Shown piece after piece: positions 39,431 through 51,446 of a stretch of DNA of 64,000 nucleotides. The translations under genes and the position numbers were made by a program. The notes under the pieces are model-generated. The model was not told where the DNA came from, searched no databases, and worked only from the letters and a program-made list of their open reading frames with translations. The stretch is from contig CM041294.1 of the NCBI GenBank assembly GCA_023052935.1, forward strand, positions 42,803,736-42,867,735, written 5' to 3'. Each line of letters starts with the position of its first letter. Position 1 is the stretch's first letter. This DNA comes from Piezodorus guildinii. Taxonomy: Eukaryota > Arthropoda > Insecta > Hemiptera > Pentatomidae.

Positions 39431-42400
39431 GAGGTTTTAGCGATTTACTAGGTACTTAAGAAGTATATGAGCGCCCGGATCTTTGAAATCTTGCAGTCAT
39501 ATCTTTACTTTATTTATTGTCCCTTTTTTTTGTTTATGCTCTCTTTTAATTTTTTTTCTTTTTGATAAAAGATACGCAGGTAAAATCATAACTGTTTATT
39601 CTTATCATCCGTAATACAAGTATGATTAAATGATTTATTAAAACCCTCGTGCTCCTCCTTCCATAATCCATACCAGGAACTTATACTCAACATATCCAGC
39701 TTTGATATTTATCCTTTAGAGGGAGGAGTATAAACCATGTCGGCTGCCTTCCCCACATCCGCTTCATAAATAAAACAAAGGTCCTCCGGGTCGCAGTCTC
39801 TCCACCTCTGTCACTCCATATCTCTCCAGTTGAAAATTCTATCCGAAATATAACTTAAAATCCCATATTAAAATGCCCTAGGATCCTTATCGGTGCAGGA
39901 TATTCCCCTAAAATTTGGATATGAATTAAAGACAATCCAGAGTATGAAATGCATATATCAGTTGAAAACTGTCAGAGAACAAGAATCTATAATATTTACG
40001 TTTCAGAAAAGAATAATCCGGACTCATATTTATATTGAAACAACTGTTTTATATTCCACCTATTCATCAGGGATAATTGTTTTCGGCCACTTCTCTTCTG
40101 AATATTGTTATAAGATATAATAACAATTGAGATAACACCAACCTATATATAACATAAAAACACTCTAAAAACAACCCAACGATTCCTTCCCCTCATCTCT
40201 TCCCAACCCTTCCCCCCAAAAAAAACAAAAATATATATTAGTATAAAAAATACATTTAAGTTTCTTTTATCGTTAAAATTTCATGTGACCTTGAAGACAA
40301 AATCCCAAAACGTCGACGTTTAAGCATAATTTGATGTTACAGACAAAATAACGACAGGAGGGTATCAGAGAAAGATCCAAAATAAAATTAATGGACTACA
40401 TCTACTTACATATGGCAGAAAAGAAGCTTGCGACTAGGGAAGAGAGGACTCTAGGACAAAAGATGCTTTGATCAAAGGACCTTCAAGCTTAAAAGTATAT
40501 AGGAGAAAGAGAAAGAACAAGACAACATGAATATTTTATAAATAATCATATTTGCTCATTTATTAATTATTAATAAGATTATTCCTCCTAAGGTCAGTTA
40601 AAATAAATTTTAATATATTTTGGTGCACGAATAAATGAGGTATTCATTTAATTTCATCTGAGAGATTTTTTCAAGAATCAGCCTATTATTACCTTATTCT
40701 AAATGTTAGAATAGCCCTTTACACATCAGTATAATGTTTCTTGACGTTGTTTCAATCAGGAGTCAGGATTATCTGAATCCTCTTAACAAGAATATCATTT
40801 AAAAATAATAATAATAAAAAAAAAAAACATTAAGGAAAACGTTCAATCAAAACATCTATTCATTATAAACTGAACTAAACATCCCTTGTAGCATAATTTG
40901 TTGAGTTTTCATGTCCTAATGTACAGTAAACATATTAAAAATTTGCAACTCATGATGAATCCTGTGGAGCATTGGGGTCACATTGAATAATATATTCGGA
41001 GAGACGACAGCTGTTGAAGTAGCCACGGCGGCAGGGAATCTGTTTATGCAGCAGGCTCCACTATTTTAGGGTCAGCCTAGTTGAGGGTGTTTATGTTAAC
41101 GAATCCCGTCCAGCACAGGAGCGGTCCATCTGGAGCACGACCACGCCGAAAAGCGATTTCACAATTTTTTTCTACGGATACAAGCATATTTATACGAATT
41201 ATATCTAACATAAGTTCAATACAAAGGGTATGCCCTAATCAATATTCACAGATGTTTTGATAAACGTTATAGACTAAACTCCTAGTGGACCATACTCTCA
41301 AAGATTGATTTACAAATATTTTTAGAAGACCAGTTATATTTTTAGAAATGACATTTGAAATAAAATTATTCTACCTGAGTTCAAAAATTTGATTCTCTGA
41401 TAACTCGGTTATTATATGATAGAAAAAAAATGTAATGTGTTCTGGAAACAGAAAATTTTATTTGAATTATTTGAGAAAATAAAAAGATGTAGTAATGAAC
41501 TGTAGTATAAATGGTTTTAGTTTATTATTTAAAAAAATGAATCTTTGCAATCGACCAAACAAAACTAGCACCCTCAAAACTTGCGTTTCAAGAAAACCAA
41601 AATATTCTACAAAATGAAAAAACAATCATAGAAATCGGTTTTGAAATAGCAGAGATATGGCGTTTTAAAATCAGCAGTGATGATATGCCATTTTCCTTTG
41701 AATTTGTTATTGATTTGTATATCAATTAATTGCCTTTAAATAGCTTTATATACCCTAAGATAACTATTTAGGAATAAAAACTATTGTGCAATAATTTGGA
41801 AAGTTTTTTTTTTAATAGAATGAATGTTTCCATCAAAATTCAATTTATCCATTTAAAATTTTTATAACTTTGTTTGAGAGTCTAATCAAATTATTTATTT
41901 ACGTTTACCAATGATTTTCCATTTCAGAACTGATTTCCATGATTATATTTTTATATTATATCAAGAGAGTAACGATAAAAATAAATGTTTTCTTTAAATA
42001 ATAAATAAAATAGAAATGAATATCACAACGAAACGAGTAGGTATAGAAATAAGGAAAGAAGTGAGAAGAACTCATTAAAACTCAATTTAGTTGATCCACT
42101 CCTACTGCCATACAATAAAACAATAGTCGAGACGTGGACTAACCCTTGATAAGTTTCCAATTTTATTTACTGCAAAGTAGTAAACTTTTCTCGTTTGGGA
42201 GAACTTTGTACATCTCTCCAACAAGAAAATAAAGCAAGGTTTGACAAATGTATTTAAGTCTTAGTTTCAAACACACCTTTTTTTTCATTAATTCAAGGTA
42301 CCCCTTCAAGGCTTCCAAGAAACAGGAGAATTAAAAATTGCTCAAGTCTCATGAACTTTCTCCATCGCTTTTATCTCATCGTGTCTGTATATTTTATAAT

Positions 42401-42704
42401 GCAACTTATATTTAAGTAATACTCACTAAACGACGAAACTCAAAAGCGTTATACTAAATAACTATCATGATATAATGTTAACATGTATGCCAAAAACGTT
42501 TACATACAAGTTCACGCAAGAACAAATCGATATTTCCTTTCCTTGATTTTATTTTTTATTTATTTATTCTAGAAGGGATAAAGTTAAAACTAATTAATTA
42601 TTTATTTGACTGCAATTAGAAAGACTTGAAGATAGATGTTTCCCTAGTCATCTTTTGAGTCATTATCATATGAATACATAAATTTCATTCAAGTTTTGGG
42701 ACAC
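39431..42704. other. spacer, one GC-rich island unassigned
   Basis: Mostly AT-rich. At about 40975-41165 a conspicuous GC-richer island contains short open stretches but no recognisable protein, splice-site pair or tRNA fold. No gene is supported in the interval. Confidence 0.4.
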
Positions 42705-43215
42705 CCAGGACTGCTTTACAAGCTCCGTAAATTCCTCCCTCCTACATACTACCTCATCATCCAGTCCTACCACTCTGGAAGATCCTTCAAAATAAACCAC
42801 AATAGTTTATCCCTTTTCACTCAGTCTGCTGGTGTCCCTCAAGGTAGTATCCTAGGGCCTATTCTCTAAACAGTCTATACAGCTGATACCCAACCCATCA
42901 CAACATATTCCTTTCTACCTATGCTGATGGCACCTGCGTGCTATCAGTCAATAATGTTCCTACTATTGCCTCTCAAACTCTTCAATCCCACATCAGAGAG
43001 CTTGAGATATGGTGTCAGAATTGGAGAATCAAAATCAATTCCAACCAATCCCACCAAATTATCCTAATCCTTCGTCGTAAGCCTATGACATCCTGCCTTT
43101 ATTAATATTCCGCTAGTTCCAGTTGAATAGATCCACTACCTAGGACTTCTACTTGACAAACGTCTAACATGGAATCCGCACACAAGACTGAAACAAGACA
43201 GACGCTCTAACCTTC
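42705..43215 (+). pseudogene. Jockey-type LINE J1 fragment (RT region)
   Basis: Matches J1 from about 36546 to 37130: GGACTGCTTTACAAGCTCCG, GGTGTCCCTCAAGGTAGTAT, CTATGCTGATGGCACC (the YADD box mutated to YADG), AACCAATCCCACCAAAT, and GACAAACGTCTAACATGG. It has several small deletions and stops, no 5' part and no A-tail, and ends in a (TA)n tract. Confidence 0.85.
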
Positions 43216-43218
43216 CAC

Positions 43219-43227
43219 TTACGTACA

Positions 43228-43294
<67 letters not shown>

Positions 43295-43301
43295 TTTTTT
43301 A
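43219..43301. repeat. (TA)n(T)n microsatellite
   Basis: About 25 TA units followed by about 24 T at the end of the LINE fragment. Confidence 0.95.
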
Positions 43302-44884
43302 TTGTAGAACATTTTGAAAATTTCAACTCTTCCTATCATTTACTTTGAATTTTTTTTCCATTCCTATGAATTTTATTTGCATGCTTAAGGTAATAAATAC
43401 ACTGAAATAACTGTTATTAAACTTTTAGGCTTGATAATGGATTTATTGTTGAAGAACAGCATGGACTCGTAGTGGTAGTTCCATGAAATAAAGTTAATTT
43501 AGTAAACAAATACACCTTTGTTGATGACATAATAAGTTTTCATTAAAAAAAACTTTAATATAATATATAATCAGTAAGCTAAACAGAAAATTACCATTAA
43601 TATTCAATTCTTACGGAATAAGGAACATAATATCGGAATCAATCCCCTACTTCACCAGTTTGACATAGATTAGTCGTATTATTCTCCGCGCAAATTTTGT
43701 AAAACTTCTTATACTGTCAACCTATCATGTTTTTCTGCATTTGAACAATATTTACCTAAAACTTATCTCTTTGGGCTAACAAATAGCAGCACTAACTCAA
43801 AACTTGAAAATAAGGGACTTATCATGTTTTTTCTCTGTATTCTTCTTATGTGATATGGGAAAGTTTATTTAAAATCTAAAATTACATAAAACAATTTATA
43901 AAAGTATAGTAATAGAAGGAAACATTTAAGAAACGTCGTAGCTATATGAGCAGTTTATTTTAAAACCGGCCATTTGTACTTGAATTTAGATATTTTTTGT
44001 TTGAATCAAATTTTGTTTATTTGAATGAATTAAACATACTTATTATTCAACATTGCAATCGTCCACTTACCAAGAGTAACTTGTTAGATACAAATTAATT
44101 AAAATTACCTTCATCACTGCGTTGGTTACCTTCATTCACTAATAATGAATAATTTAATTAACTATGAATGGAGTCAGGCCACTTTCAAAATCAACGACTG
44201 ATATTACTATACTACGAATCGAAAATATTTATGCGGTGAAGCATTTATAATTACATGTCATTAAGTAGTTTTATCTAACTGTATGATTAATATTCAAATT
44301 CCTCTTTGCTTTTCAATTGCAACTAGAAACTTCGTCCACGTGGAGTCTATTACGGACGAAACGCAAGACTCGAATAAGTAGAAATATTGAATTATGGACG
44401 GTTGGAAAGGTATCAATAAGTGATAAATGCTTTAATAAAGTTGCCTTTGGTTTTCTTGAAAGATATAAATGGCCGGTAGAGATTTATTGGCGCCGACCTC
44501 ACCTCCCTAACTATTTGAGCCCCCTCCCGACCAACAGCAAAATATAAATTACACGAACCTGGAACGGCAGGCAGCCCCTTTGTTACGTTCTCGAGCAGCT
44601 TTCAACTCAAGCGAAATAACTACTTTCCAATAGCTCTGGGGAAATCTTTGTTTTTAATAATGCTTTATTTTTAATAAAATTTATCGATCAGCTTTAACAA
44701 GCAAGCCTTCTTACGCTTACTAGTATTTAAAAAAAATTATTTATTTTTGGTTTTTACAGGCGAAACCTGTTAAAAATTTACATTTACAAAAGTAATGATA
44801 ATAATGCAAAGTGTTAAAACCTGACTAGACTTTAAATTTATTTGTTATAGTTTAATTTAGTAAACGAAACGAAGTTTTTTTTTT
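43302..44884. other. AT-rich spacer, no supported gene
   Basis: A 76-residue frame at 44317-44547 lies in a somewhat GC-richer patch but has no recognisable domain, start context or splice partner. Confidence 0.4.
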
Positions 44885-45485
44885 AACATTAAATTTTTAT
44901 TCACACCTGTCAATAATACAATAAACAATCAGTGAATGTGCGATCATTTAAGAAACATGGCGTGATAGGCATGAGGGAGAGCAGCACCCAGCGGTACCTA
45001 CTCCAGGCATGAAATTAGTGTGAATTACTAAAGGAGAAGGTCCCACATTCAACTCCTCTTCAGCCTTCTGTAGGCATTTCCTGGCATGAGTGTTGTGGCC
45101 ATGACATTGATTAGTGTGTTAGAGTGACCTTGTAGTTTGTCATGGAAACGTTTGTAGTGTGTCCGTTTGTACTCATTGGCAGTTGGCATGTGAAGGTTAT
45201 GTTGCTAACGTACCACGGTGCTTTTGTAATTGTTCTATAAGTTTTAGCTTGAAAGATTTGAATTTTGTTAAGGTGAGTCTTTTTAGCTGTCCCATATATC
45301 TGTCATGCATAAGTCCAAATAGGTTTCAGTAGGTAAGTATAGGTATTTAATTTCTGTCGAAGTTTTAGTTTCGAGTGTTTTGAAAAGGGTGAGTAAAGAA
45401 GTCTCAGACTTTGAGTGCACTTGAAGTTGAGGCTTCCGTCATTTTTCCAGTGGGAGAACACACTTCACTACATAAATTTTGCTTC
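44885..45485 (-). pseudogene. Jockey-type LINE (J2) 3' end: ORF2 C-terminus and 3' UTR
   Basis: On the minus strand from about 45485 fragments read ILTYLLKPIWTYACQIYGTA KKTHLNKIQIFQAK-like, TITKAPWYVSNIT, FHDKLQGHSNTLINVMA-like (by frame change) and RRLKRS before the stop. These are the C-terminal blocks of Jockey ORF2, as in J1 (PIWTYGVELWGS, RRLKRRWPRDLL). The 3' UTR (TGTGGGACCTTCTCC, GGTACCGCTGGGTGC) is shared with the piece at 13265-13520. Several frameshifts; 5'-truncated. Confidence 0.65.
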
Positions 45486-47601
45486 TCTCGTTGTTTACAT
45501 GTTCAGCACAAAAATAGGAAGAAAATTAGTTTGTAAACAATAAAATTTGTCACTTAAAAATAACAAAAATTGGAAAAAACTAGAGAGCAAACTTATCACA
45601 GTTATAACCTTCCGCGTCCAAAATGCGACCTTCCACGAAACGAAGTTGAATTTTTAGTACCGATACTATACAGGCTTGCACCTTCATTTTACTTATTTTC
45701 TTCGTTATTAAACTTTTGATATGGTCAAAATTAAGTTGTTGTAGAAATAGGAAAGGGCCAAAATGATCTGAGAGTTTAAAGGTAAAAAAGTTAACTCGCG
45801 GGCCAGTGGGAAATTCGCATATTATAAGTTCGGTAAAATAATGAAAGAAATGTCCATTACTGTTATCAAAAGTAGGTTAATAGTCATCAGCTATAAAAAC
45901 AAAAATTCAAATAAATAAAAAAAGGCATAATGAATATACTAATAATACTACTTCTTGAGGATTCCATGGGCTTAATATTTTCATTATATATTGTTTTAAT
46001 CAGAAACATTTAGGAACACATTATAGGACGATAGTAACTAGCATGTGAAACCTGAAAATGTCAGCTATACCCTAGACAAATCGTTGTGTGCAAGATCAGA
46101 AACGAACTAATCTTTCTTATATTCCATTGATGATACATTAAGCATCCGTTTTGTAAAGAGTTGAATTTCCTGCAGCCGACAGATGCGCAGCTGGAAATTG
46201 AAACATGTGAAATTGATGAAAGAGGCTAAACACGCCATGGAAAGTCCGAGTAGTAATCTAAAACTCATTACCGCCGGCAGCTACCACCTTGCCAACTTGA
46301 AGATTCCAATTAGTGCTGTTGATTTTGCTGTCCACCGATGTGTCTATGTTATAAATAATCTATATTTTTAATTATTAAATGTTATTTTGTTTATATTCGG
46401 TTATAACAAGCAAAAGTATAAAATGACTCGGAGTTTTCTTAGAAGGCTATAATAGTTACAAAAGTAAATCTACATAACTAATTAATAATTGGTTGTTTTA
46501 GACAAAAATTATCACCGGTCAATACCGCCCGATTCATAAATTAATCGCAATGCAACTATTTTAGTTATAATTAGGTTTTAAGTAATGAGGAACTACACAT
46601 CAATTGATTAATCAAAACTAAACTCCATCCATCACATAGAGATTACGAGCGAAGCTAGTATGAAGGAGGTAATCAAGATACAGAAAAGGGTATAGATTGA
46701 GGTAAAACATTGAGGATCTCGAGGTGACACAAAGCAAAGGTTGTGTTTCTAGGTAGTCCGATTGAGTCAAAAAAACTTCATAAATTAAAAAAAAAAAATG
46801 GAATTACAAGAGGAGCACTGTATATAAAAAAATATCTAAACTGACTATCCCTATGTAGGTAGGGAAGAATCCCATTGAATGAGGATGGGCTAAGGAACTT
46901 ATTTCCAACAAAATATTTTCGCGGACCCCTTGATCTAATCATTACAATTAGAAAATTGCAGTTCTTTTCGAAAGTTAATATTTAATCCGAAAAATCTCCT
47001 TCCACAACGTTAACAACAACAAATCTAGATATAAATTGAAAAAAAAGTAAATAAAAAAAAAACTAAATATTTTCTACAATTATATAGTATAGCACCTATT
47101 TCAAATCATTGTATTAATGTTAAGGTGCAACCGACTAACAGAAACCTTTTGTTAAAATAATAGATTATTGATTAAAAGACTGCAGTTGAAATAAATTGTT
47201 TAGATAACCCAATATGGTATATGCTAAACTCAGGCTCTAAGAACTGACCACAATCCGTAAAACAGTATCTTGAGTGAATTACTAAAATTTAGAAATACAA
47301 TATAGATGTACTTATTTATTATGATTTACCGCGGGGAATTTAAAGAGTCTGTGCTATGCGTTTGTTATTTTTGTTACAAGCCAAGGATTTTTTATCAAGG
47401 TAATTTAATAAAAATTTTCAACAGCAATTCGCGGACCCCCTGGACATCGTTTGCGGACACCGGGGGTTCTCGAGATCTTGAACAAAAATAAGTAAGTTAA
47501 GATATAAAGGCGGTAAGTTAAAATAATAGTTACATATCTGAAAATATGTGAAAGAGAAACATAAATAAAAGGGAATCAGCACATTTTTTACCAACAGAAA
47601 G

Positions 47602-47604
<3 letters not shown>
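45486..47604. other. AT-rich spacer, no supported gene
   Basis: Short frames at 46183-46371 and 47306-47491 show no family signature. Segments with GCGGACCCC near 46920 and 47430-47470 (GCGGACACCGGGGGTTC) look like decayed DNA-transposon sequence, but I cannot assign them. Confidence 0.35.

Positions 47605-47662
<58 letters not shown>
47605..47662. repeat. (TA)n tract, target of the gypsy array
   Basis: About 28 TA units abutting the outer LTR end. A second (TA)n lies at 53692-53760 on the other side. Confidence 0.95.
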
Positions 47663-47663
<1 letters not shown>

Positions 47664-47841
47664 CTTATGTGTTGTCCGAAAGATAAACTAAAAAAAAGGA
47701 ATAAAGGGGCATAAACAACACGCTTGATGGCTATTCAAACACTGTCTTTATTGGTCTTTTAATCCTCTATATATACATTTCTCATGTTTACAAGAGGTGG
47801 TTTGGAATTAAGGCTGATATACTACCTTATCAGTCCTTAAT
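47663..47841 (-). repeat. LTR A (3' LTR of Gypsy-1)
   Basis: 179 bp, coding-strand start AGTTAAGG-type, end ACACATAAGT. About 98% identical to LTRs B-E. CTATATATACAT inside may serve as the TATA region. Confidence 0.9.
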
Positions 47842-47853
47842 CCCCCCCACCAG
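47842..47853 (-). promoter_or_regulatory. polypurine tract
   Basis: On the minus strand CTGGTGGGGGGG immediately before LTR A; primes plus-strand DNA synthesis in LTR elements. Confidence 0.75.
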
Positions 47854-48092
47854 TTTACGAACAATCCTCGTAAACTATATTAACAAAAAAAACAAAACAA
47901 AAACAGCGAAATACAAATTGCATAAGATGATACAAAAGCAAAAGAAACTAAGTTTACATAATAGAAATAAATACAAAAAAAAAAATTCCTGAAACACAAC
48001 ACAAAGGAAAAATAAAAAATAAACACTGTGAATAAACTGAACAGAAACACTGTCAAAGAACAACACTGGCCAAAGCTGAGGACACTCCAAGG

Positions 48093-50474
48093 CTAGGATG
48101 CGTCCATGGACGGGAGTTTTAATTGTTCCAAATGAACCGTTCGCCGCTTCCGGGGTTCGCGCAAGCTCTCAATGGTGACCAAGTTATGCTCACGAATGGC
48201 AACCACGCGGAATGGGCCTTCATAACGCCGGAGTTCTTTCCCCCTATTAGTCCCCACACGCCGGTACACCACTGTTCCAATTTTTACGAGCCCCATCAGA
48301 TCCCGGACACCGAGATTATGACGCGCCACTCTGCGACACTTTTCCCGCTCAATCCGACCACGGACTGTGACCCATAACTTCTTAAGCGCAAGGCAATTGC
48401 TCACGACGGCATCACTAGCCCCCGCACCGCGAGAATTCCGCCGGCGGCCTTGCAAACCAAAAAGGACTTCGAAAGGGGTAAATTCCGTCACAGAGTGAAC
48501 GGAGTGGTTATAGGCAACGACCGCTCGTTCCATAGCCACGTCCGGCTCCAATCCCTTTTCTAATTGAAACACCCGCAGGTGATCACTCAGGGTACTGTGG
48601 AGGCGCTCGATACCACCGCGACTTTTCGGATGACCCGGAGTGTTAAGATGCCACGTGACACCCAAAAGCTTCATTTCCTCCCGGACACGAGCGTTATCGA
48701 ATTCGCGGCCACTGTCCGATGAGATCCGGTCGGGGACGCCATAAAACTGGAACCAGATCCAAAGGTCCCGTAAAACCGCCTCCGCTGTACGCTCCTGAAC
48801 GGGATACGCCAACGCCACCTTACTAAACAGATCCAAAATCGTGACCCATTTATAACCCTTCCAGGTAAAAGATTCGATTTGGAGATCGACGAGGGGCGCA
48901 TCGGCAGTCGGGGTTTCCTCCTGTACCGCGCGGGGCGGATGGCGATCATATTTAGTGCGAAGACACACGTCACATTTCCCGATGGTTTCCTGGATAGTGC
49001 GCTTCATCCCCCGCCAATAATAACGTCGCCGCAATGCACGTAACGTTTCGGTCAGACCCCGGTGGTTCGTTTTGCCCTGATGATACGCGAGCGTCACCTC
49101 CCGCTGCCGTTCCGCGTCACGGATAGTCTCAACTAACAGGGAACAGCGGACAAACGACCGGTCAACTCCGATTCGCTCCGCCCGCCACAACCGTTGGATA
49201 CGCTCCCATACCACGGCGTTACCGACATACAAGTGATGGGTCCTACCAGGTTTTGACGCGTCCGCCAACGCCCGACAGATCTGGTCCTCCCCAACGGTGG
49301 GCTGCGACCAGACAGTGACCACCGAACAACCCTCAAAACGCTGGAAATCGATCTTAAGGAGTCCAGACGTCCTTGTCTTCCATATAATTTGGTGACGCTT
49401 GTCGTTCACAATCTCATCAAGCTCCTCCATATCCACAGGGCGTCCCTCAGAAGAGTGTTCGTCTCCCGATGTCAGGGCCCCACCCGAACCATCCGACGCG
49501 GTAGGCTGGAGATCCTCCCCAGGAGTCCACTCCCTCAGAAATTGGCGCACATCCCGAGAAGACTCGCCACGCTCCTCCACTGCATTCACCATAACCGCCC
49601 GCGAAAGCCAATCCGCGACAACATTGTCCTTTCCGGGTTTGTAAACAATGTCCATGTTGTACTGCCCAAGGAGCTCTTTCCAGCGCGTAACCCTTGCGGA
49701 CGACTCTTTTAGCGTCCCCACCCATTGTAGAGGACGATGGTCGGTATGGACCCGGAACCGCCTCCCGAAGACGTACGGCCGGAAATGATCGACGGCCCAA
49801 ACAATTCCCAGGAGTTCCCGCTCCAGAGCGCTATAACGGGACTCCGCATCCGTAAGGCGCCACTGGCGTATGCAACCGGACGCTCCCCCCGGGCACTGTC
49901 CTGAGATAGCACGGCCCGAGAGCGTAGTCACTGGCATCCGTCGTGATAGTAAACGGCCGGTCGAAGTCAGGAAACGCCAGCCCCGGATCCCTCTGTAAAT
50001 GGTCAATGCACCTGCGGACCTTGTCCGCGATATCCGGGTCATCACAATCTTACAACCTTTGCGGAGCAAATTATTAAGGGGCACAAGATATTCAGCCATT
50101 GCTGGTACAAACCGGCGATAATAATTTAAAGCACCCATCAACCGCCGTATCCCCTTAACCTCGGTTGGGATGGCCATACGCTGTAAGGCCGCCACTTTCT
50201 GAGCATCTGGCTTCACGCCCTCCGCGGAAATCGTATGGCCCAAAAAGCTAATTTCCCGACGACCCAGGGTTGACTTCTCAGGAGAAAGGCGGAGACCAAA
50301 TTCCCGCATGCGATGAAACACAGCCCTGAGATGCCCAACGTGGTCCTGTTCCGTCCGACTGAAGACCAGGAGATCATCCATATAAACCTGGCACACGGAT
50401 TCGTCCAGACCCCGAAGGAATTCATCCATCAACCGCTGGAATGTGATGGGAGCATTTTTCAAGCCAAAGGGCAT
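48093..50474 (-). pseudogene. Gypsy-1 pol: RT (part), RNase H, integrase
   Basis: A 793-residue frame from ATG 50474. It opens mid-RT with MPFGLKNAP and has the catalytic YMDD (50373-50384). It continues through the connection (RRLMGALNYYRRFVPA), then residues about 142-205 are garbled: three single-base deletions near 50038, 49917 and 49861 (compared with the duplicate at 56.4-57.9 kb) displace and then restore the frame, removing the first RNase H aspartate block. RNase H resumes at RRLTDAESRYSALERELLGI and HTDHRPLQW. Integrase follows: a zinc-binding HX..H..CDVC (near HQGKTNHRG and GKCDVC), the DD35E core at about D548 (ILDLFSK), D587 (SSDSGREF) and E623 (GGIER), and a GPF-type C-terminal module (RRYEGPFRVV). 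The RT N-terminal half is in another frame (50459-50737), so the polyprotein is broken. Confidence 0.9.
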
Positions 50475-51416
50475 CCGGGTAAATTCATAATGGCCCCTCT
50501 CGAAGGTAAACGCGGTTTGTGACGGTCCCGGGGATGCATCCCGATCTGATGATATCCCGCCTTTAAATCCAATGTGCTAAAAATTCTCGCACCACCTAAC
50601 CTGTCCAAAATATCATCGAATCGCGGTAGGGGGTATTTCTCATCGACAGTATTCTCGTTTAACTTGCGGTAATCGATTACGACCCGATATTTTTCCCTCG
50701 TGTCGCCGGGTGCACTCTTCTTCTTGACGGCCCACAACGGACTATTATAGGAGAGACGTACTGTCCACGATAATGCCCTGTCGACGTAAATCGTCCAGCT
50801 CCTCCCGGATATGTCTCCGAAGAGCCTGAGGGTACCGTCTTTCTTTCACGTAAACGACTCTATCCTGCTTCAGCGGAATTTCGTGCATTGTCTTCCCCGT
50901 AGTCCCAAGGACATCGCCCTCTTTAAAGAATATATCCCCGAATTCCTCGAGAATAGCCGCTTTCCAATCCTCGACCTGATTCAGGGCCCCGATTCGCGTT
51001 GGACCGTCCCCAACCAAGCGAATACACGCATATCGTCTCCCTCCAATTCTGATGTCCCATTGGCCATCCTTATTCCTGATCCGCGCTCCGATCATCCCAA
51101 ATAGATCATTCCCTATGATCACACTATACTCCCTTGGCATTCTACTTACAATGTGAACGGATAAATTGCCACCCTTCTCTCCCCAAGTACTTAAACTCAT
51201 CTCGGATTCTCCCTCCACGCTGCAGGGCCCCCCTAGGGTAATTAGATGACATTTGCATACCTGCACCTGGAGTGCCTTCTCTCGGCCGTTCCATCTCTCT
51301 AGCGCCTCTCTGCATGCGATGGTGCTCGAGCTCCCGGTGTCCACCAGGCATGCGACTCCCTCTACGCTGATGATAGGCAGACCGCCGCTCTCTCCTCTCG
51401 CATGGTAGCTCACCAA
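50459..51416 (-). pseudogene. Gypsy-1 pol: aspartic protease and RT N-terminal half
   Basis: The frame 51416-50745 follows gag in the same frame after a single TGA (51447-51449). It contains the aspartic protease (CLVDTGSSSTIA near 51338; VIIGNDLFGM as the flap/second-half region) and the start of RT (LDDLRRQGIIVDSTS). An extra base near 50750, absent from the duplicate, closes the frame. The continuation at 50737-50459 carries WAVKKKS, YRVVIDYRKLNENTV, PRFDDILDRL and FSTLDLKAGYHQI. A further one-base loss near 50515, shared with the duplicate, separates this from MPFGLKN at 50474. Because both copies share that loss, it predates the duplication. Confidence 0.88.
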
Positions 51417-51446
51417 CGTGCGGTTGCCACTCTGCTGATACCCACC

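Noticed and set aside
44317..44547. 76-residue plus-strand ORF as a host gene
   Set aside because: No recognisable domain, no splice partner, and length expected by chance.
47842..48092. env-like gene downstream of gypsy pol
   Set aside because: Only ~250 bp separate the integrase stop from the polypurine tract, and the minus-strand frame of 71 residues there is low-complexity Phe/Leu-rich UTR.
49389..49712. Plus-strand ORFs of 60-156 residues over the gypsy elements (also 51600-52070, 56860-57183, 59072-59542)
   Set aside because: Shadows of the minus-strand gag-pol frames, repeated identically in the duplicate.
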